NCBI GenBank assembly: GCA_023412475.1
Contig: JAEYNR010000028.1
Coordinates: forward strand, 1-30,970
Source: Fibrobacterota bacterium
GTDB taxonomy: Bacteria > Fibrobacterota > Chitinivibrionia > Chitinivibrionales > Chitinispirillaceae
Direction: 5' to 3'
Length of the DNA stretch: 30,970 bases
This document shows positions 1 to 6,190 of the stretch, piece by piece. The translations under genes were made by a program, and so were the position numbers. The notes beneath the pieces were generated by a model. The model made no database searches, was not told the origin of the DNA, and was given only the letters and a program-made list of their open reading frames with translations. Each line of letters opens with the position of its first letter. Positions within the stretch are counted from its first letter, which is position 1.

Positions 1-176
1 TTCAGTTTTGAATTATGGTGGTGTAATTATAGTAATATCATCTGTTTTGTCCCTTGCATCTATATACAGTTTGAATTATCTTAGGATTATGTTCTGTTAA
101 TATCTTTGTTTAAATAAGTGCGGAAAAAGTTTACGGTATATGCTTCAGAATAAGGATTAAGGACCAAACTGGGAAC

Positions 177-365
177 TTATCCGGGCACGGAAACGGCGTT
201 GATCTTAGATACATACAGGAACTTTCAGGTCACTCCAGAAGTACGACTACTGAAATTTATACTCATGTAAGCTTCAATAAAATAGGCAAGATACGCAGTC
301 CGCTTGCATATCTTCGGGAAAAAAGCGGCAGGGTATGGAATAAACGTACAGTGCAGATTGTATGA
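177..365 (+). pseudogene. C-terminal remnant of a tyrosine recombinase (XerC/D or phage integrase type)
   Basis: Reading frame 198-365 translates to a typical recombinase C-terminus, with the block LRYIQELSGHSRSTTTEIYTH followed by VS..KI.SPL. This is the conserved region holding the H-x-x-H/GH motif and the tyrosine nucleophile (Y in IYTH). Just upstream, a different frame (about 156-190) still resembles the LRHSFATHLLE block, so at least one frameshift separates the two. No start or N-terminal domain is visible. A mobile-element or integron-type integrase is possible; the fragment is too short to decide. It is too short and broken to be functional. Confidence 0.7.
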
Positions 366-399
366 ACTTTTTTTCGTACAATCGGAAGTTAGTGGTCAA

Positions 400-534
400 T
401 AAACTGGTACTGTTTAGTTTTAAATTTATATAGCTTTTATTTATCGCGAGGAAAAAAATCATCGATAAAGAGATTGAGTGCAAAGATAAAATTCGCGCTA
501 AATAAAAGCAGATTTTATGGAATGTACCAGTTTA
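400..534. repeat. 11-bp inverted repeat bounding a 135-bp segment
   Basis: TAAACTGGTAC at 400-410 is matched by its reverse complement GTACCAGTTTA at 524-534. The enclosed sequence has no convincing gene. The arrangement resembles a small non-autonomous transposable element, but no target-site duplication was established and only one copy is seen here. Confidence 0.35.
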
Positions 535-535
535 C

Positions 536-626
536 AACCAACAACACCGGCAGGGTGCCATGCCGCTTACACTTTAGTGTTAGGTATCATAAGGCGACAC
601 GGTATCCTGCCGGGGGACGTTGGTGG
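536..626. repeat. Large imperfect stem-loop with attC-like features
   Basis: Bases 547-568 pair with 592-613 (about 22 pairs with two mismatches and some wobbles), and an outer CCAAC (538-542) pairs with GTTGG (619-623). The apical part contains ACACTTTAGTGTTAGGT (569-585). Its GTTAGGT matches the integron core consensus GTTRRRY and is preceded by an L-box-like CTTACACT. The left end AACCAAC is one base off RYYYAAC. A decayed recombinase lies about 170 bases upstream. It could be a relic integron recombination site or simply a strong hairpin; only one site is present. Confidence 0.4.
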
Positions 627-809
627 AAATAAACCGGAACGAATAAAATTATAAGCGGCGGCGGAAGACAAAAAGCAAAAGAGAAAGATGCAGCCCCCCC
701 CCAAAAAAAGCAAACCGCTTATGCAGCGAATGAAAACCAAGAAATGATTTGACTTTCAACGCGCCATGAAAGCATTTTAGTAATAAGAACGATTATTGAT
801 AAGGATTAT

Positions 810-1223
810 ATGGAATACCGGAAAAGCCAACAGCGAGAAAGAATTCTTAAGATTCTTAAAGAAACGAAATCTCATCCGACCGCTGATTGGATTTACATGA
901 GACTAAAGGAAGAAATACCTGAATTGAGTCTTGGCACTGTTTATCGGAATTTAAAGGTTCTTATGGGTCAAGGGCTGATACAGAAACTTCCTTTTGGAAG
1001 CACCTTTGACCGTTTCGAGGCGAAAATTGCCCCTCACTATCATTTGGTCTGTGAAAAATGTGGTCTGGTTGAAGATTTCGAAATGCCTCAATATGCTGCG
1101 ATTAATTCGCAGGCTGAAAAAATGAGCGAATTCAAGATTTCACGCCACCGTATTGATTTCTTTGGAATATGCGGAAAATGTCGGAAAGATAACAAACAAT
1201 CAACCCAAAGAAAGGGGAAGTAA
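810..1223 (+). CDS. Fur-family transcriptional regulator, PerR-like
   Basis: A 137-residue protein of normal family length. The N-terminal winged helix is residues 1-65 (LGTVYRNLKVL recognition region). The dimerisation and metal-binding part follows, with HYHLVCEKC (76-84) and CGKC (121-124) forming the two CxxC pairs of a structural zinc site. The residue after CGLVE is Asp (D89), the amino acid that distinguishes PerR from Fur at that position in characterised proteins, and HRID (113-116) fits the regulatory site, so a peroxide-sensing or iron/manganese-responsive repressor is likely. The start is supported by AAGGA just upstream. The next gene, a QueD-like enzyme, lies about 100 bases downstream on the same strand. 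Subtype assignment is inference. Confidence 0.85.
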   Translation: MEYRKSQQRERILKILKETKSHPTADWIYMRLKEEIPELSLGTVYRNLKVLMGQGLIQKLPFGSTFDRFEAKIAPHYHLVCEKCGLVEDFEMPQYAAINSQAEKMSEFKISRHRIDFFGICGKCRKDNKQSTQRKGK

Positions 1224-1275
1224 ATGGTATACATCAGAATCCTCCCTGAAAGACGACCGTGTTGATTAACGCGTT

Positions 1276-1292
1276 GCCTGTCGCTCACAGGC
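1276..1292 (+). repeat. Small GC-rich hairpin between the regulator and the QueD-like gene
   Basis: GCCTGT (1276-1281) and ACAGGC (1287-1292) form a perfect 6-bp stem with a 5-base loop. No T-run follows, so it is not a classic terminator. It may affect readthrough into the next gene, whose Shine-Dalgarno AAGGAG lies at about 1312-1317. Confidence 0.4.
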
Positions 1293-1326
1293 TGACTTAA
1301 AACCATAACTTAAGGAGAAAATCATT

Positions 1327-1818
1327 ATGTCAAACAACAAGTACAGATCGATTGTAAAATTGGATTTCCAATATGCACACAGGTTTATGAATTATCCAGG
1401 AGAAGCAAGTTATCTTCATGGACACTCGGGTTATTTAACTTTAGAAATTGAAGGAGATCTGAACGAACACAATTATGCTTATCCTGTAAAGGAAGCACAA
1501 AAATTAGCTTGGGCAGTAGCCGACAACTTCATGCATGCTACTATTTTTCAGGAAGGCGACCCATTACTTGATTTGGTGATGCAGGGTTATGAGAAAACAG
1601 GAATGAAAGGAACAACAAGCAGATTCGGAACACCAGCAAAAGCTCTCAATCATGAATTGGTTAAATCTTTTCCAGAGAGTAGAGTTGCTGTGAGCAAAGG
1701 ACCGTCAACCTGCGAATGGTTTTGTACAGTATTCTATGAGTTATTGAAAGACAAAATGAATATTAAGAAGATAGAGTTCCGTTCTTCGTCATTGAATTGT
1801 GCTTCAAGAGAATTTTAG
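1327..1818 (+). CDS. 6-pyruvoyl-tetrahydropterin synthase / QueD family protein, atypical active site
   Basis: A 163-residue single-domain T-fold protein. Zinc ligands are visible as H18 in YAHRF and H31/H33 in LHGHSG. The core DNFMHATIF region (about 87-95) matches the LDH segment of QueD. Classical family members have a catalytic Cys four residues before the first His of HGH. Here that position is Ala27, preceded by Glu26, which recalls PTPS-III-type enzymes in which Glu replaces Cys. The C-terminal STCEWFC and FRSSSLNCASRE segments correspond to the conserved acidic end of the family but differ from standard QueD. It may act in queuosine or pterin metabolism or on another substrate. No other queuosine genes are nearby. 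Start is fixed by AAGGAG and ATG. Confidence 0.75.
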   Translation: MSNNKYRSIVKLDFQYAHRFMNYPGEASYLHGHSGYLTLEIEGDLNEHNYAYPVKEAQKLAWAVADNFMHATIFQEGDPLLDLVMQGYEKTGMKGTTSRFGTPAKALNHELVKSFPESRVAVSKGPSTCEWFCTVFYELLKDKMNIKKIEFRSSSLNCASREF

Positions 1819-1847
1819 TACAGAAAGAAATAGTGAACTAAATTTAC

Positions 1848-1892
1848 AATAAGGGGTAAGACATTAGAAAAAACTGATGTCTTATCCTTATT
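1848..1892 (+). terminator. Rho-independent-like terminator after the QueD-like gene
   Basis: AATAAGG.GTAAGACAT (1848-1864) pairs with ATGTCTTATCCTTATT (1877-1892), about 16 pairs with one wobble, around a 12-base loop, followed by AATTTTG. It lies 30 bases after the stop codon. Confidence 0.65.
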
Positions 1893-1917
1893 AATTTTGA
1901 AAACTAATAAAATAAAG

Positions 1918-1935
1918 AGCCGCTTCCGGCTTTTT
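1918..1935 (+). terminator. Compact GC-rich hairpin with T-run
   Basis: AGCCG-CTTC-CGGCT followed by TTTT is a textbook short terminator. It sits between the QueD-like gene and the transposase remnant and could serve as a second terminator of the upstream unit. Confidence 0.55.
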
Positions 1936-1960
1936 CATGGGTAGTCCCTATATATTGTAT

Positions 1961-2390
1961 TCAAGCAAATCTGTATCGTAAACAAGGCTTTACTGGTGGG
2001 TAAGGATATAGATCCAACCCTCCGCAATGAAAGTATATTGCTGAGCGATAATGCTGCCGGTTACGAAAGCCACACGCCTTTCTTTTGACTTTTTCGATCT
2101 TTGCATTTAAATTTTCACCAAGTGCATTGGTAATCCGATGTTTCGCATACGTGACAATGTTATCAATATGTACTTTCAATGTTTTTGCCGCTTTTAGCAT
2201 TGGGGCTATTTGTGAATGGGGCGCCCAGAAATACCATTTATCGAAGTATTCCCTCATGCATGCTTCATATTTATAATCACAGATATGACGGAAATTAACT
2301 TTTATCGCACATGCTCTACTCGTTTTTAAATCAAGCGCTTTCAATGCATAATAATCTTCTTTTCGCCATTCGGGAACATTTTCCTAATTC
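1961..2390 (-). pseudogene. ISL3-family transposase, C-terminal fragment
   Basis: Minus-strand translation gives the conserved C-terminal half of ISL3 (IS204/IS1001/IS1096/IS1165) DDE transposases. Blocks such as KTSRACAIK, FDKWYFWAPHSQI, ITNALGENLNAKI, CGFRNRQHYRSAIYFHCGG and DLYPYP occur in the expected order. The open frame extends upstream past the computed TTG start to a TAG at about 2393. The catalytic DDE N-terminal and central parts are missing, so it cannot transpose by itself. Another ISL3 piece lies on the opposite strand at 3258-3332. Confidence 0.85.
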
Positions 2391-2399
2391 CACAACCAA

Positions 2400-2720
2400 A
2401 TGTACTTTGTACCTTTTAATGTTTGTCGCCGGATTCAATTAAAGCTTTATGTTCTCCACCATGACAAATCCGGCTTTCTTAAAGAAATCGATCCATTACT
2501 ACGGGCGGCTGTATTCTATACTGCTCTTCATTTTACAAAAAGTGTCGCTGTGTTTGAAGCGGGAAAAAGATCCTCCTTACCGCGAAGCGTTTACCCTCTG
2601 CCTGCCCTCTGCAGTAGTCTGCTACGGAAGGCGGGCGAACTTTGCGGTCTCTACCGTTTTAAATTTCTTATTTTGATTAAATATAAATGTATGTAAGATA
2701 TTAATGAATTCAGGAATAAT
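2400..2720. other. Stretch without a recognisable gene
   Basis: Both plus-strand open frames here (up to about 98 residues) overlap each other in different frames, have no ribosome binding site and match no family I recognise. A GC-rich patch around 2580-2650 differs in composition from its surroundings and may be another remnant. Confidence 0.4.
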
Positions 2721-2733
2721 AAGGAGCGCGTGC

Positions 2734-2841
2734 ATGCGCATTAACAACCGGTGGGAAAACAGAAATTATGTACGCTGGCAACAAAAGAAGGATCGAGATA
2801 TGGAAGAAATAGGCCAACAAAATATGTTCGCACAATCGTAA
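2734..2841 (+). CDS. Possible 35-residue small protein
   Basis: ATG at 2734 is preceded by AAGGAG at 2721-2726 with seven-base spacing and opens a 35-codon frame rich in charged and Gln/Asn residues (starts MRINNRWENRNYV). Nothing identifies its function. It lies within a region full of transposase debris, so it may be a chance frame; the good ribosome binding site is the only support. Confidence 0.2.
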   Translation: MRINNRWENRNYVRWQQKKDRDMEEIGQQNMFAQS

Positions 2842-2892
2842 CGTGGGCAAGGGTTAAAAAAGCCACCTGAGCAGAAAAATCAGAATTAAACA

Positions 2893-2925
2893 ACGGAAGT
2901 GGGCGAGAAGCTATCCCACTTCCGT
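2893..2925. terminator. Perfect 11-bp hairpin, possible bidirectional terminator
   Basis: ACGGAAGTGGG (2893-2903) and CCCACTTCCGT (2915-2925) pair perfectly around an 11-base loop. There is no T-run on the plus side. On the minus strand it follows the end of the small transposase-like tail at 2939-3076. Confidence 0.45.
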
Positions 2926-2938
2926 GTCCCCATCAGGC

Positions 2939-3076
2939 CACTGCCTCAGCTTCAGGAGTAGTTTTCTTTTTTGGCTTGCGTCCGCGTGGAGTGTAGGTCA
3001 TGCTATAACGCGAAGCATAACTTGGTTTATGTCGGAATGAATACAAACCGAAACGGCTAAGTTTATTAGTTTCTGT
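2939..3076 (-). pseudogene. Basic C-terminal tail, probably from a lost transposase or DNA-binding protein
   Basis: The minus strand is open for about 45 codons, ending in TYTPRGRKPKKKTTPEAEAVA and a stop. The PRGRKPKKK stretch is AT-hook-like and strongly basic. Upstream the frame closes at a TGA and no start with a ribosome binding site is seen for the whole piece (an internal ATG would give only 22 residues). It looks like the end of a longer gene whose front has been lost. Family unknown. Confidence 0.3.
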
Positions 3077-3173
3077 TCAAAATACAAAAACTTGAAAAAA
3101 ACTTGACAAAAAGGGGTGTCACAAACTTGGTTAGTAAATAGTTACAAAAAATAAACTTAGAAAGGACACCCCT
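3057..3173. repeat. Two interlaced inverted repeats upstream of transposase debris
   Basis: CTAAGTTTATT (3057-3067) recurs as its reverse complement AATAAACTTAG at 3150-3160. AGGGGTGTC (3112-3120) recurs inverted as GACACCCCT (3165-3173). The second pair flanks the leader of a short transposase-like start at 3175. They may be remnants of insertion-sequence ends. A TTGACA (3103-3108) between them could be a -35 element. Confidence 0.4.
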
Positions 3174-3174
3174 G

Positions 3175-3258
3175 ATGAGATTGCGATATTCAATGAAGCC
3201 ACAGTTCTTTTTAACCGACATTAAAGATCACCCTGTAGCACGGAACATCGCAATTTAG
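3175..3258 (+). pseudogene. N-terminal stub of a transposase-like protein
   Basis: ATG 3175 with GAAAGGA upstream begins MRLRYSMKPQFFLTDIKDHP and ends at TAG after 27 residues. The opening resembles starts of unclassified (ISNCY/IS5-like) transposases, from memory of the family. The rest of such a gene is absent and the sequence passes directly into an ISL3-type fragment in another frame. Confidence 0.35.
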
Positions 3259-3332
3259 AGGATATCCATGCGATCGGTGTTGATGAAATCGCGATAGAAA
3301 AAGGGCACAATGGAATATGCCTTGTTTCATAG
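3258..3332 (+). pseudogene. ISL3-family transposase, central fragment
   Basis: This frame reads EDIHAIGVDEIAIEKGHNG, the first catalytic Asp block of ISL3 transposases (consensus IGVDE...KGH-Y), then stops at 3330. It is on the strand opposite to the C-terminal ISL3 fragment at 1961-2390, so the two are not simply pieces of one undisturbed copy. Confidence 0.7.
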
Positions 3333-3455
3333 ACTTGGGGAGTTACCTTTACCGAAAACCACCCATAAATTTTTCTGAAGAGGCAATAATTATTACAGAG
3401 CTGTTGGTCGAGAATTAAATGAGGAAAAGATGTACGAAACTACAAGCTGAAATGG

Positions 3456-3497
3456 CGTAAATTGAACTATCAGACGACAGTTGATTTCTTTGTTTAA
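3456..3497 (+). pseudogene. Short transposase-like C-terminal tail
   Basis: The frame reads KWRKLNYQTTVDFF and ends at TAA. Tails of IS30/IS3/IS481-type integrase-core transposases commonly read RPRKxLxYxTPxEVF, so this may be the last codons of one. The evidence is only about 14 residues. Confidence 0.3.
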
Positions 3498-3532
3498 AAC
3501 AAGATAGGAACACTAAACAAGGTAAAATCGTC

Positions 3533-4288
3533 ATGAAAAAATCTTGGCCCAGAGTGATTAGGGATCCGGTTCATAATTTGATCAATTTTGATGGTGGAGA
3601 GATCGACCAGCTTTTATTCGATCTCATAAGCTCACGTGAATTTCAAAGGCTTCGTAGAATAAAGCAGCTTGGATTAAGTGAGATGGTTTTTCCTGGGGCT
3701 AACCATAGCAGGTTTGCGCATTCAATTGGAGTGATGCATTCAGTCCTTGCTGCTGCCTTGTTACATGATATTGCCCCGGGCGCTCCATCTATTGTTTTAA
3801 AGGCTTTTTCAGGAGAAAATATTTCGCTTCAGGACTATTTGAGTTTGGATGATAGCACTATCACTGAATTTTTCAAATCATGCACTAAATCGTCAGATAT
3901 TATACTATCTCAATTAGGCGATGGTATTTTAAATCGAAATCTGTATAAAGGTATAGATCTAACCGGAGTACCAGGTAACGAGCTAGCGAATTTTGTTTCA
4001 ATGGTGAGGCAAGCTTTAAAAGAAAAAGGAGTTGATGATCAATACTACTTTGTTGAAGATAGTGCTGCAGATACACCATATAAACCCTATGATCCAGACG
4101 ATGAGTATCCTGCTACAGAAATTTATCTTGAAACAGAAGATGGTGGCAGTAAGGAAATCAGTAAAACCCGTGAAGTTTTAAAAGAGTTAAAAAACCGATA
4201 TACATTGCTCAGGTATTTTTTTCCTGAGCACCTTCGTGGTACTATTGAAGAGATTCGGAATAAAACCCTCTTAAAAGGAGCTAAATAA
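3533..4288 (+). CDS. HD-domain phosphohydrolase of the COG1078 (YwfO) type, internally shortened
   Basis: 251 residues. The N-terminus (RDPVHNLINFD, SREFQRLRRIKQLG, VFPGANHSRFAHSIGVMH) and a C-terminal part (FSGENISLQDYLSLDDSTI ... GIDLTG) match COG1078 proteins, which act as dNTP triphosphohydrolase-like enzymes and are usually over 400 residues. His58 of the HSRFAHS block and the HD pair (H78/D79, ALLHDI) remain. The roughly 20 residues normally between GVMH and the HD helix, and the long stretch after HDIGHG carrying the last metal-binding Asp, are missing, yet the frame stays open. It is therefore either a remodelled variant or an inactive gene. The stop abuts the ATG of the next gene, so the two are probably co-translated. 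Family assignment is firm; loss of activity is inference. Confidence 0.75.
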   Translation: MKKSWPRVIRDPVHNLINFDGGEIDQLLFDLISSREFQRLRRIKQLGLSEMVFPGANHSRFAHSIGVMHSVLAAALLHDIAPGAPSIVLKAFSGENISLQDYLSLDDSTITEFFKSCTKSSDIILSQLGDGILNRNLYKGIDLTGVPGNELANFVSMVRQALKEKGVDDQYYFVEDSAADTPYKPYDPDDEYPATEIYLETEDGGSKEISKTREVLKELKNRYTLLRYFFPEHLRGTIEEIRNKTLLKGAK

Positions 4289-4789
4289 ATGGAACGTTTT
4301 CAATGGCTAGCAGCGATTATTGCTGCACATCCTGAACATAAAGTAATTGGCAGAACACGTCTGCAAAAAACTGTTAAACTCCTTCAAAGATTAGGTGTAC
4401 CAACCCGCTTTGGATATAAACTTCATCATTATGGCCCATATAGTGAAGACCTTCAATCAGAAATAGGACTGCTCCAAAATATTGGTCTGATTACAGAAAC
4501 GGCCCACACAAGCAATGAAGGTTCATCATATTACACTCTGCAAGCAAACAATTTTTCAGCAGAATTCACTAAAAAGAGTGAATTCGAACCATACCAGCAT
4601 TATATCGAAATATTGAGCAGGCAAGATCAGGTAATTCTTGAACTGGCTGCAACATATGACACTTACAAGGAGATGGGTTTTGATGATTTCAGTTCGATAG
4701 AACAGTTGAAAGAGAAGAAAGGTGCAAAATGCGAGGATGGCAGGGCAGATAAGTCAATCAGTTTATTAAAAGAATTAGGGTTGATGTAA
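4289..4789 (+). CDS. YwgA-like helical protein, partner of the HD gene
   Basis: A 166-residue protein beginning directly after the TAA of the HD-domain gene, with AAAGGAG inside the end of that gene, indicating translational coupling. The segment GRTRLQKTVKLLQRLG (21-36), FGYKLHHYGPYS (41-52) and the following SEIGLLQNIGLI resemble Bacillus YwgA and related winged-helix-like proteins that carry a KLLQKL..YGPYS signature. Their biochemical role is not established; they often occur beside COG1078 HD proteins, in some genomes near defence genes (recollection, not checked). Length agrees with the family and the gene looks intact, unlike its partner. Confidence 0.6.
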   Translation: MERFQWLAAIIAAHPEHKVIGRTRLQKTVKLLQRLGVPTRFGYKLHHYGPYSEDLQSEIGLLQNIGLITETAHTSNEGSSYYTLQANNFSAEFTKKSEFEPYQHYIEILSRQDQVILELAATYDTYKEMGFDDFSSIEQLKEKKGAKCEDGRADKSISLLKELGLM

Positions 4790-5290
4790 TTACATCTGAA
4801 ATCGTCCTTTGTTGACATAATTCATGTCGATGATAGGACAATCAAGAATGTCTAAAACGCATGGCTCTCAACCCAATTGCCTACACTGAAAAGGTAATCA
4901 GCAATTTCCTCTGCAAAGGTGCGTAGGGGACTGTCAATCCAGGCCACTGTCCCGATGTAAAATCGGGATGGGAAGGCGACAGTACCGGGAAATGCTTTCA
5001 ATATCTTTTGAACCTTCAGGTATAAGGTTCCGGGAGGTATCTTTGATTTTCCATATTCGTTCATTGGGTAGAGTTTCGCTCTGCATCTTTTGCCTTATTT
5101 GTATTTTTTCTGGTACACTCTCGGATGTACGAGGCGATAGCTTTGAAACTGGCACGCCAGAATCCGAAACTATGCTATGCGCACCTTATCAAAACGACAG
5201 TGAACACCACATTGCACAGACCAGGGATATTCCATTGTCCTTACTCATGCTGCCTGGGACGTGTGACATTCAATTTGGGTTTACAAAAGG
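4790..5290. other. Intergenic stretch with ambiguous coding signals
   Basis: No secure gene. A minus-strand frame at 4852-5064 (70 residues, starting MNEYGKSKIPPGTLYLKVQ and containing GTVAWIDSPLRTF) has protein-like composition but matches nothing I recognise and has no clear ribosome binding site. Overlapping frames on the plus strand look like shadows. A riboswitch-like hairpin lies within (listed separately). Confidence 0.35.
4942..4976 (+). promoter_or_regulatory. Hairpin resembling the CCACTG...GGGAAGG arm of cobalamin riboswitches
   Basis: The sequence reads GGCCACTG, then a perfect 7-bp hairpin (TCCCGAT / ATCGGGA around GTAAA), then TGGGAAGGC. In cobalamin riboswitches (Rfam RF00174) a hairpin bracketed by CCACTG and GGGAAGG is a conserved core arm. 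The next gene downstream encodes a BtuF-like protein followed by a DUF71-type gene, which fits B12 control. However, I could not find a convincing partner GGTG..AATCC element upstream, nor the terminal AGYCAGGAGACCTGCC box, so it may be a decayed or chance match. Confidence 0.35.
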
Positions 5291-6070
5291 ATGTTTGTTT
5301 TGAAAAACGACATCCGTTTCACCAGGATCGTATCCCTTGCGCCATCGATAACCGAAACGCTCTTTTCACTCGGGCTCGGTGACCGTATTGTCGGTAAAAC
5401 AGAACAATGCGATTGGCCCGGTGAATGTTCTAAAATCCCGACAGTTGGAAGTTTTAATGCTGTCGCAGTTGATGACATAATAAGCTTGAACCCTGATCTG
5501 GTTATAGGGACAACGCTACATCGGCGACTCATCGAAGAGATGAGATGCAATAATGTTTCTGCTCAAATGATCCCGCCAAAACCAGTCTATGAAGCACCAG
5601 AGGTTATCAGGCTAATTGGAAACTTAACCGGAGCGATTCATGCAAGCAATGCTCTGGTAAACAAAGTTTCAGATGAAATCAACACCGTTAAAAATAGTGT
5701 AGCTTCTTTTCCATCGATATCTGTTTGCTATCTTTGCAATATTGCCTGTCCGGTCTGGTACTCGTGTCCCATAGCAGCTTGTGTAGAATTTTTAAATTGC
5801 AGACTCGCCGGACGCAAACGATCGGAGCAGCTTGATATTGTTGATTCAATTATCGCTGACAAGCCGCAGCGTATCATTATCCCGCAATGCGGAAAATGCA
5901 AAGAAACCTGTATCGATCCTTTATTGAAAGGTCCCAGTACTCTTCAAACATATATCAAAACCAACGATGTCCCGGTGGTAACGCTGACATCCAAGCTAAT
6001 GGCCCGACCAGGACCGCGAGCCGCACAGGCATTACATGACCTTGGCATTACTATCTTCGATAGTTTCTGA
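5291..6070 (+). CDS. BtuF-like (helical backbone metal receptor) binding protein, cysteine-rich and without signal peptide
   Basis: 259 residues with the PBP2/BtuF fold signature: TRIVSLAPSITETLFSLG (11-28), VGSF.AV.VDDIISLNPDLVIG (52-73) and a C-terminal LMARPGPRAAQAL. Such proteins normally deliver cobalamin or iron chelates to an ABC importer from the periplasm, but no leader peptide is present here and no importer genes adjoin. Twelve cysteines occur, clustered as C146/C149/C153/C159/C164 and C200/C203/C207, suggesting a bound metal or cluster. The following gene fragment is PP-loop DUF71; comparative genomics has tied one DUF71 subgroup to B12 salvage together with BtuF-like proteins. 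ATG 5291 directly abuts AAAAGG; TTG 5300 has better spacing (9 bases). Predicted role: cytosolic corrinoid or metal binding (inference). Confidence 0.7.
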   Translation: MFVLKNDIRFTRIVSLAPSITETLFSLGLGDRIVGKTEQCDWPGECSKIPTVGSFNAVAVDDIISLNPDLVIGTTLHRRLIEEMRCNNVSAQMIPPKPVYEAPEVIRLIGNLTGAIHASNALVNKVSDEINTVKNSVASFPSISVCYLCNIACPVWYSCPIAACVEFLNCRLAGRKRSEQLDIVDSIIADKPQRIIIPQCGKCKETCIDPLLKGPSTLQTYIKTNDVPVVTLTSKLMARPGPRAAQALHDLGITIFDSF

Positions 6071-6085
6071 CAAAGGAGACTTGCA

Positions 6086-6190
6086 ATGCAACCTTCTACA
6101 TATCTACCAGTTTTTTTGTTTTTGGAGCGGTGGTAAAGATTCGTGTCTCTCATTATACCGTGCTATTAAGGGAATCGAAGTTATAGGAAT
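6086..6190 (+). pseudogene. PP-loop ATPase (DUF71/COG2102) N-terminal stub, frameshifted and truncated
   Basis: AAAGGAG precedes ATG 6086, but the frame is closed by TAA at 6134. The adjacent frame gives FWSGGKDSCLSLYRAIKGIE, the unmistakable SGGKDS ATP-binding loop of DUF71/Dph6-like proteins. Removing one T from the T7 run at 6111-6117 joins the two into M-QPSTYLPV-FCFWSGGKDS, so a single-base insertion (or read error) explains the break. Homology ends near 6185-6190, where the sequence changes into an antisense esterase fragment. Full-length relatives are above 200 residues, so most of the gene has been lost. Confidence 0.7.

Larger units (their letters stand above)
366..809. other. Non-coding stretch upstream of the Fur-family gene
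   Basis: Apart from the inverted repeat and stem-loop listed separately, no convincing gene is present. A run of nine C followed by seven A occurs at about 694-709 and is a likely place for sequencing error. Immediately before the regulator gene, 778-800 reads TAGTAATAAGAACGATTATTGAT, an AT-rich partial dyad of the sort bound by Fur/PerR proteins, so autoregulation is possible. Confidence 0.4.

Noticed and set aside
1224..1326. Second attC site between the Fur-like and QueD-like genes, which would make them integron cassettes
   Set aside because: Only a 6-bp hairpin is present; no core-site consensus pair brackets it.
2400..2696. Two overlapping plus-strand open frames of 98 and 75 residues
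   Set aside because: They lie in different frames over the same bases, have no ribosome binding site and no recognisable motif; I treat the stretch as non-coding debris.
4852..5155. Minus-strand frames of about 70 residues upstream of the BtuF-like gene
   Set aside because: Protein-like composition, but two frames compete, no start signal is visible and no family is recognised; reported only as ambiguous.
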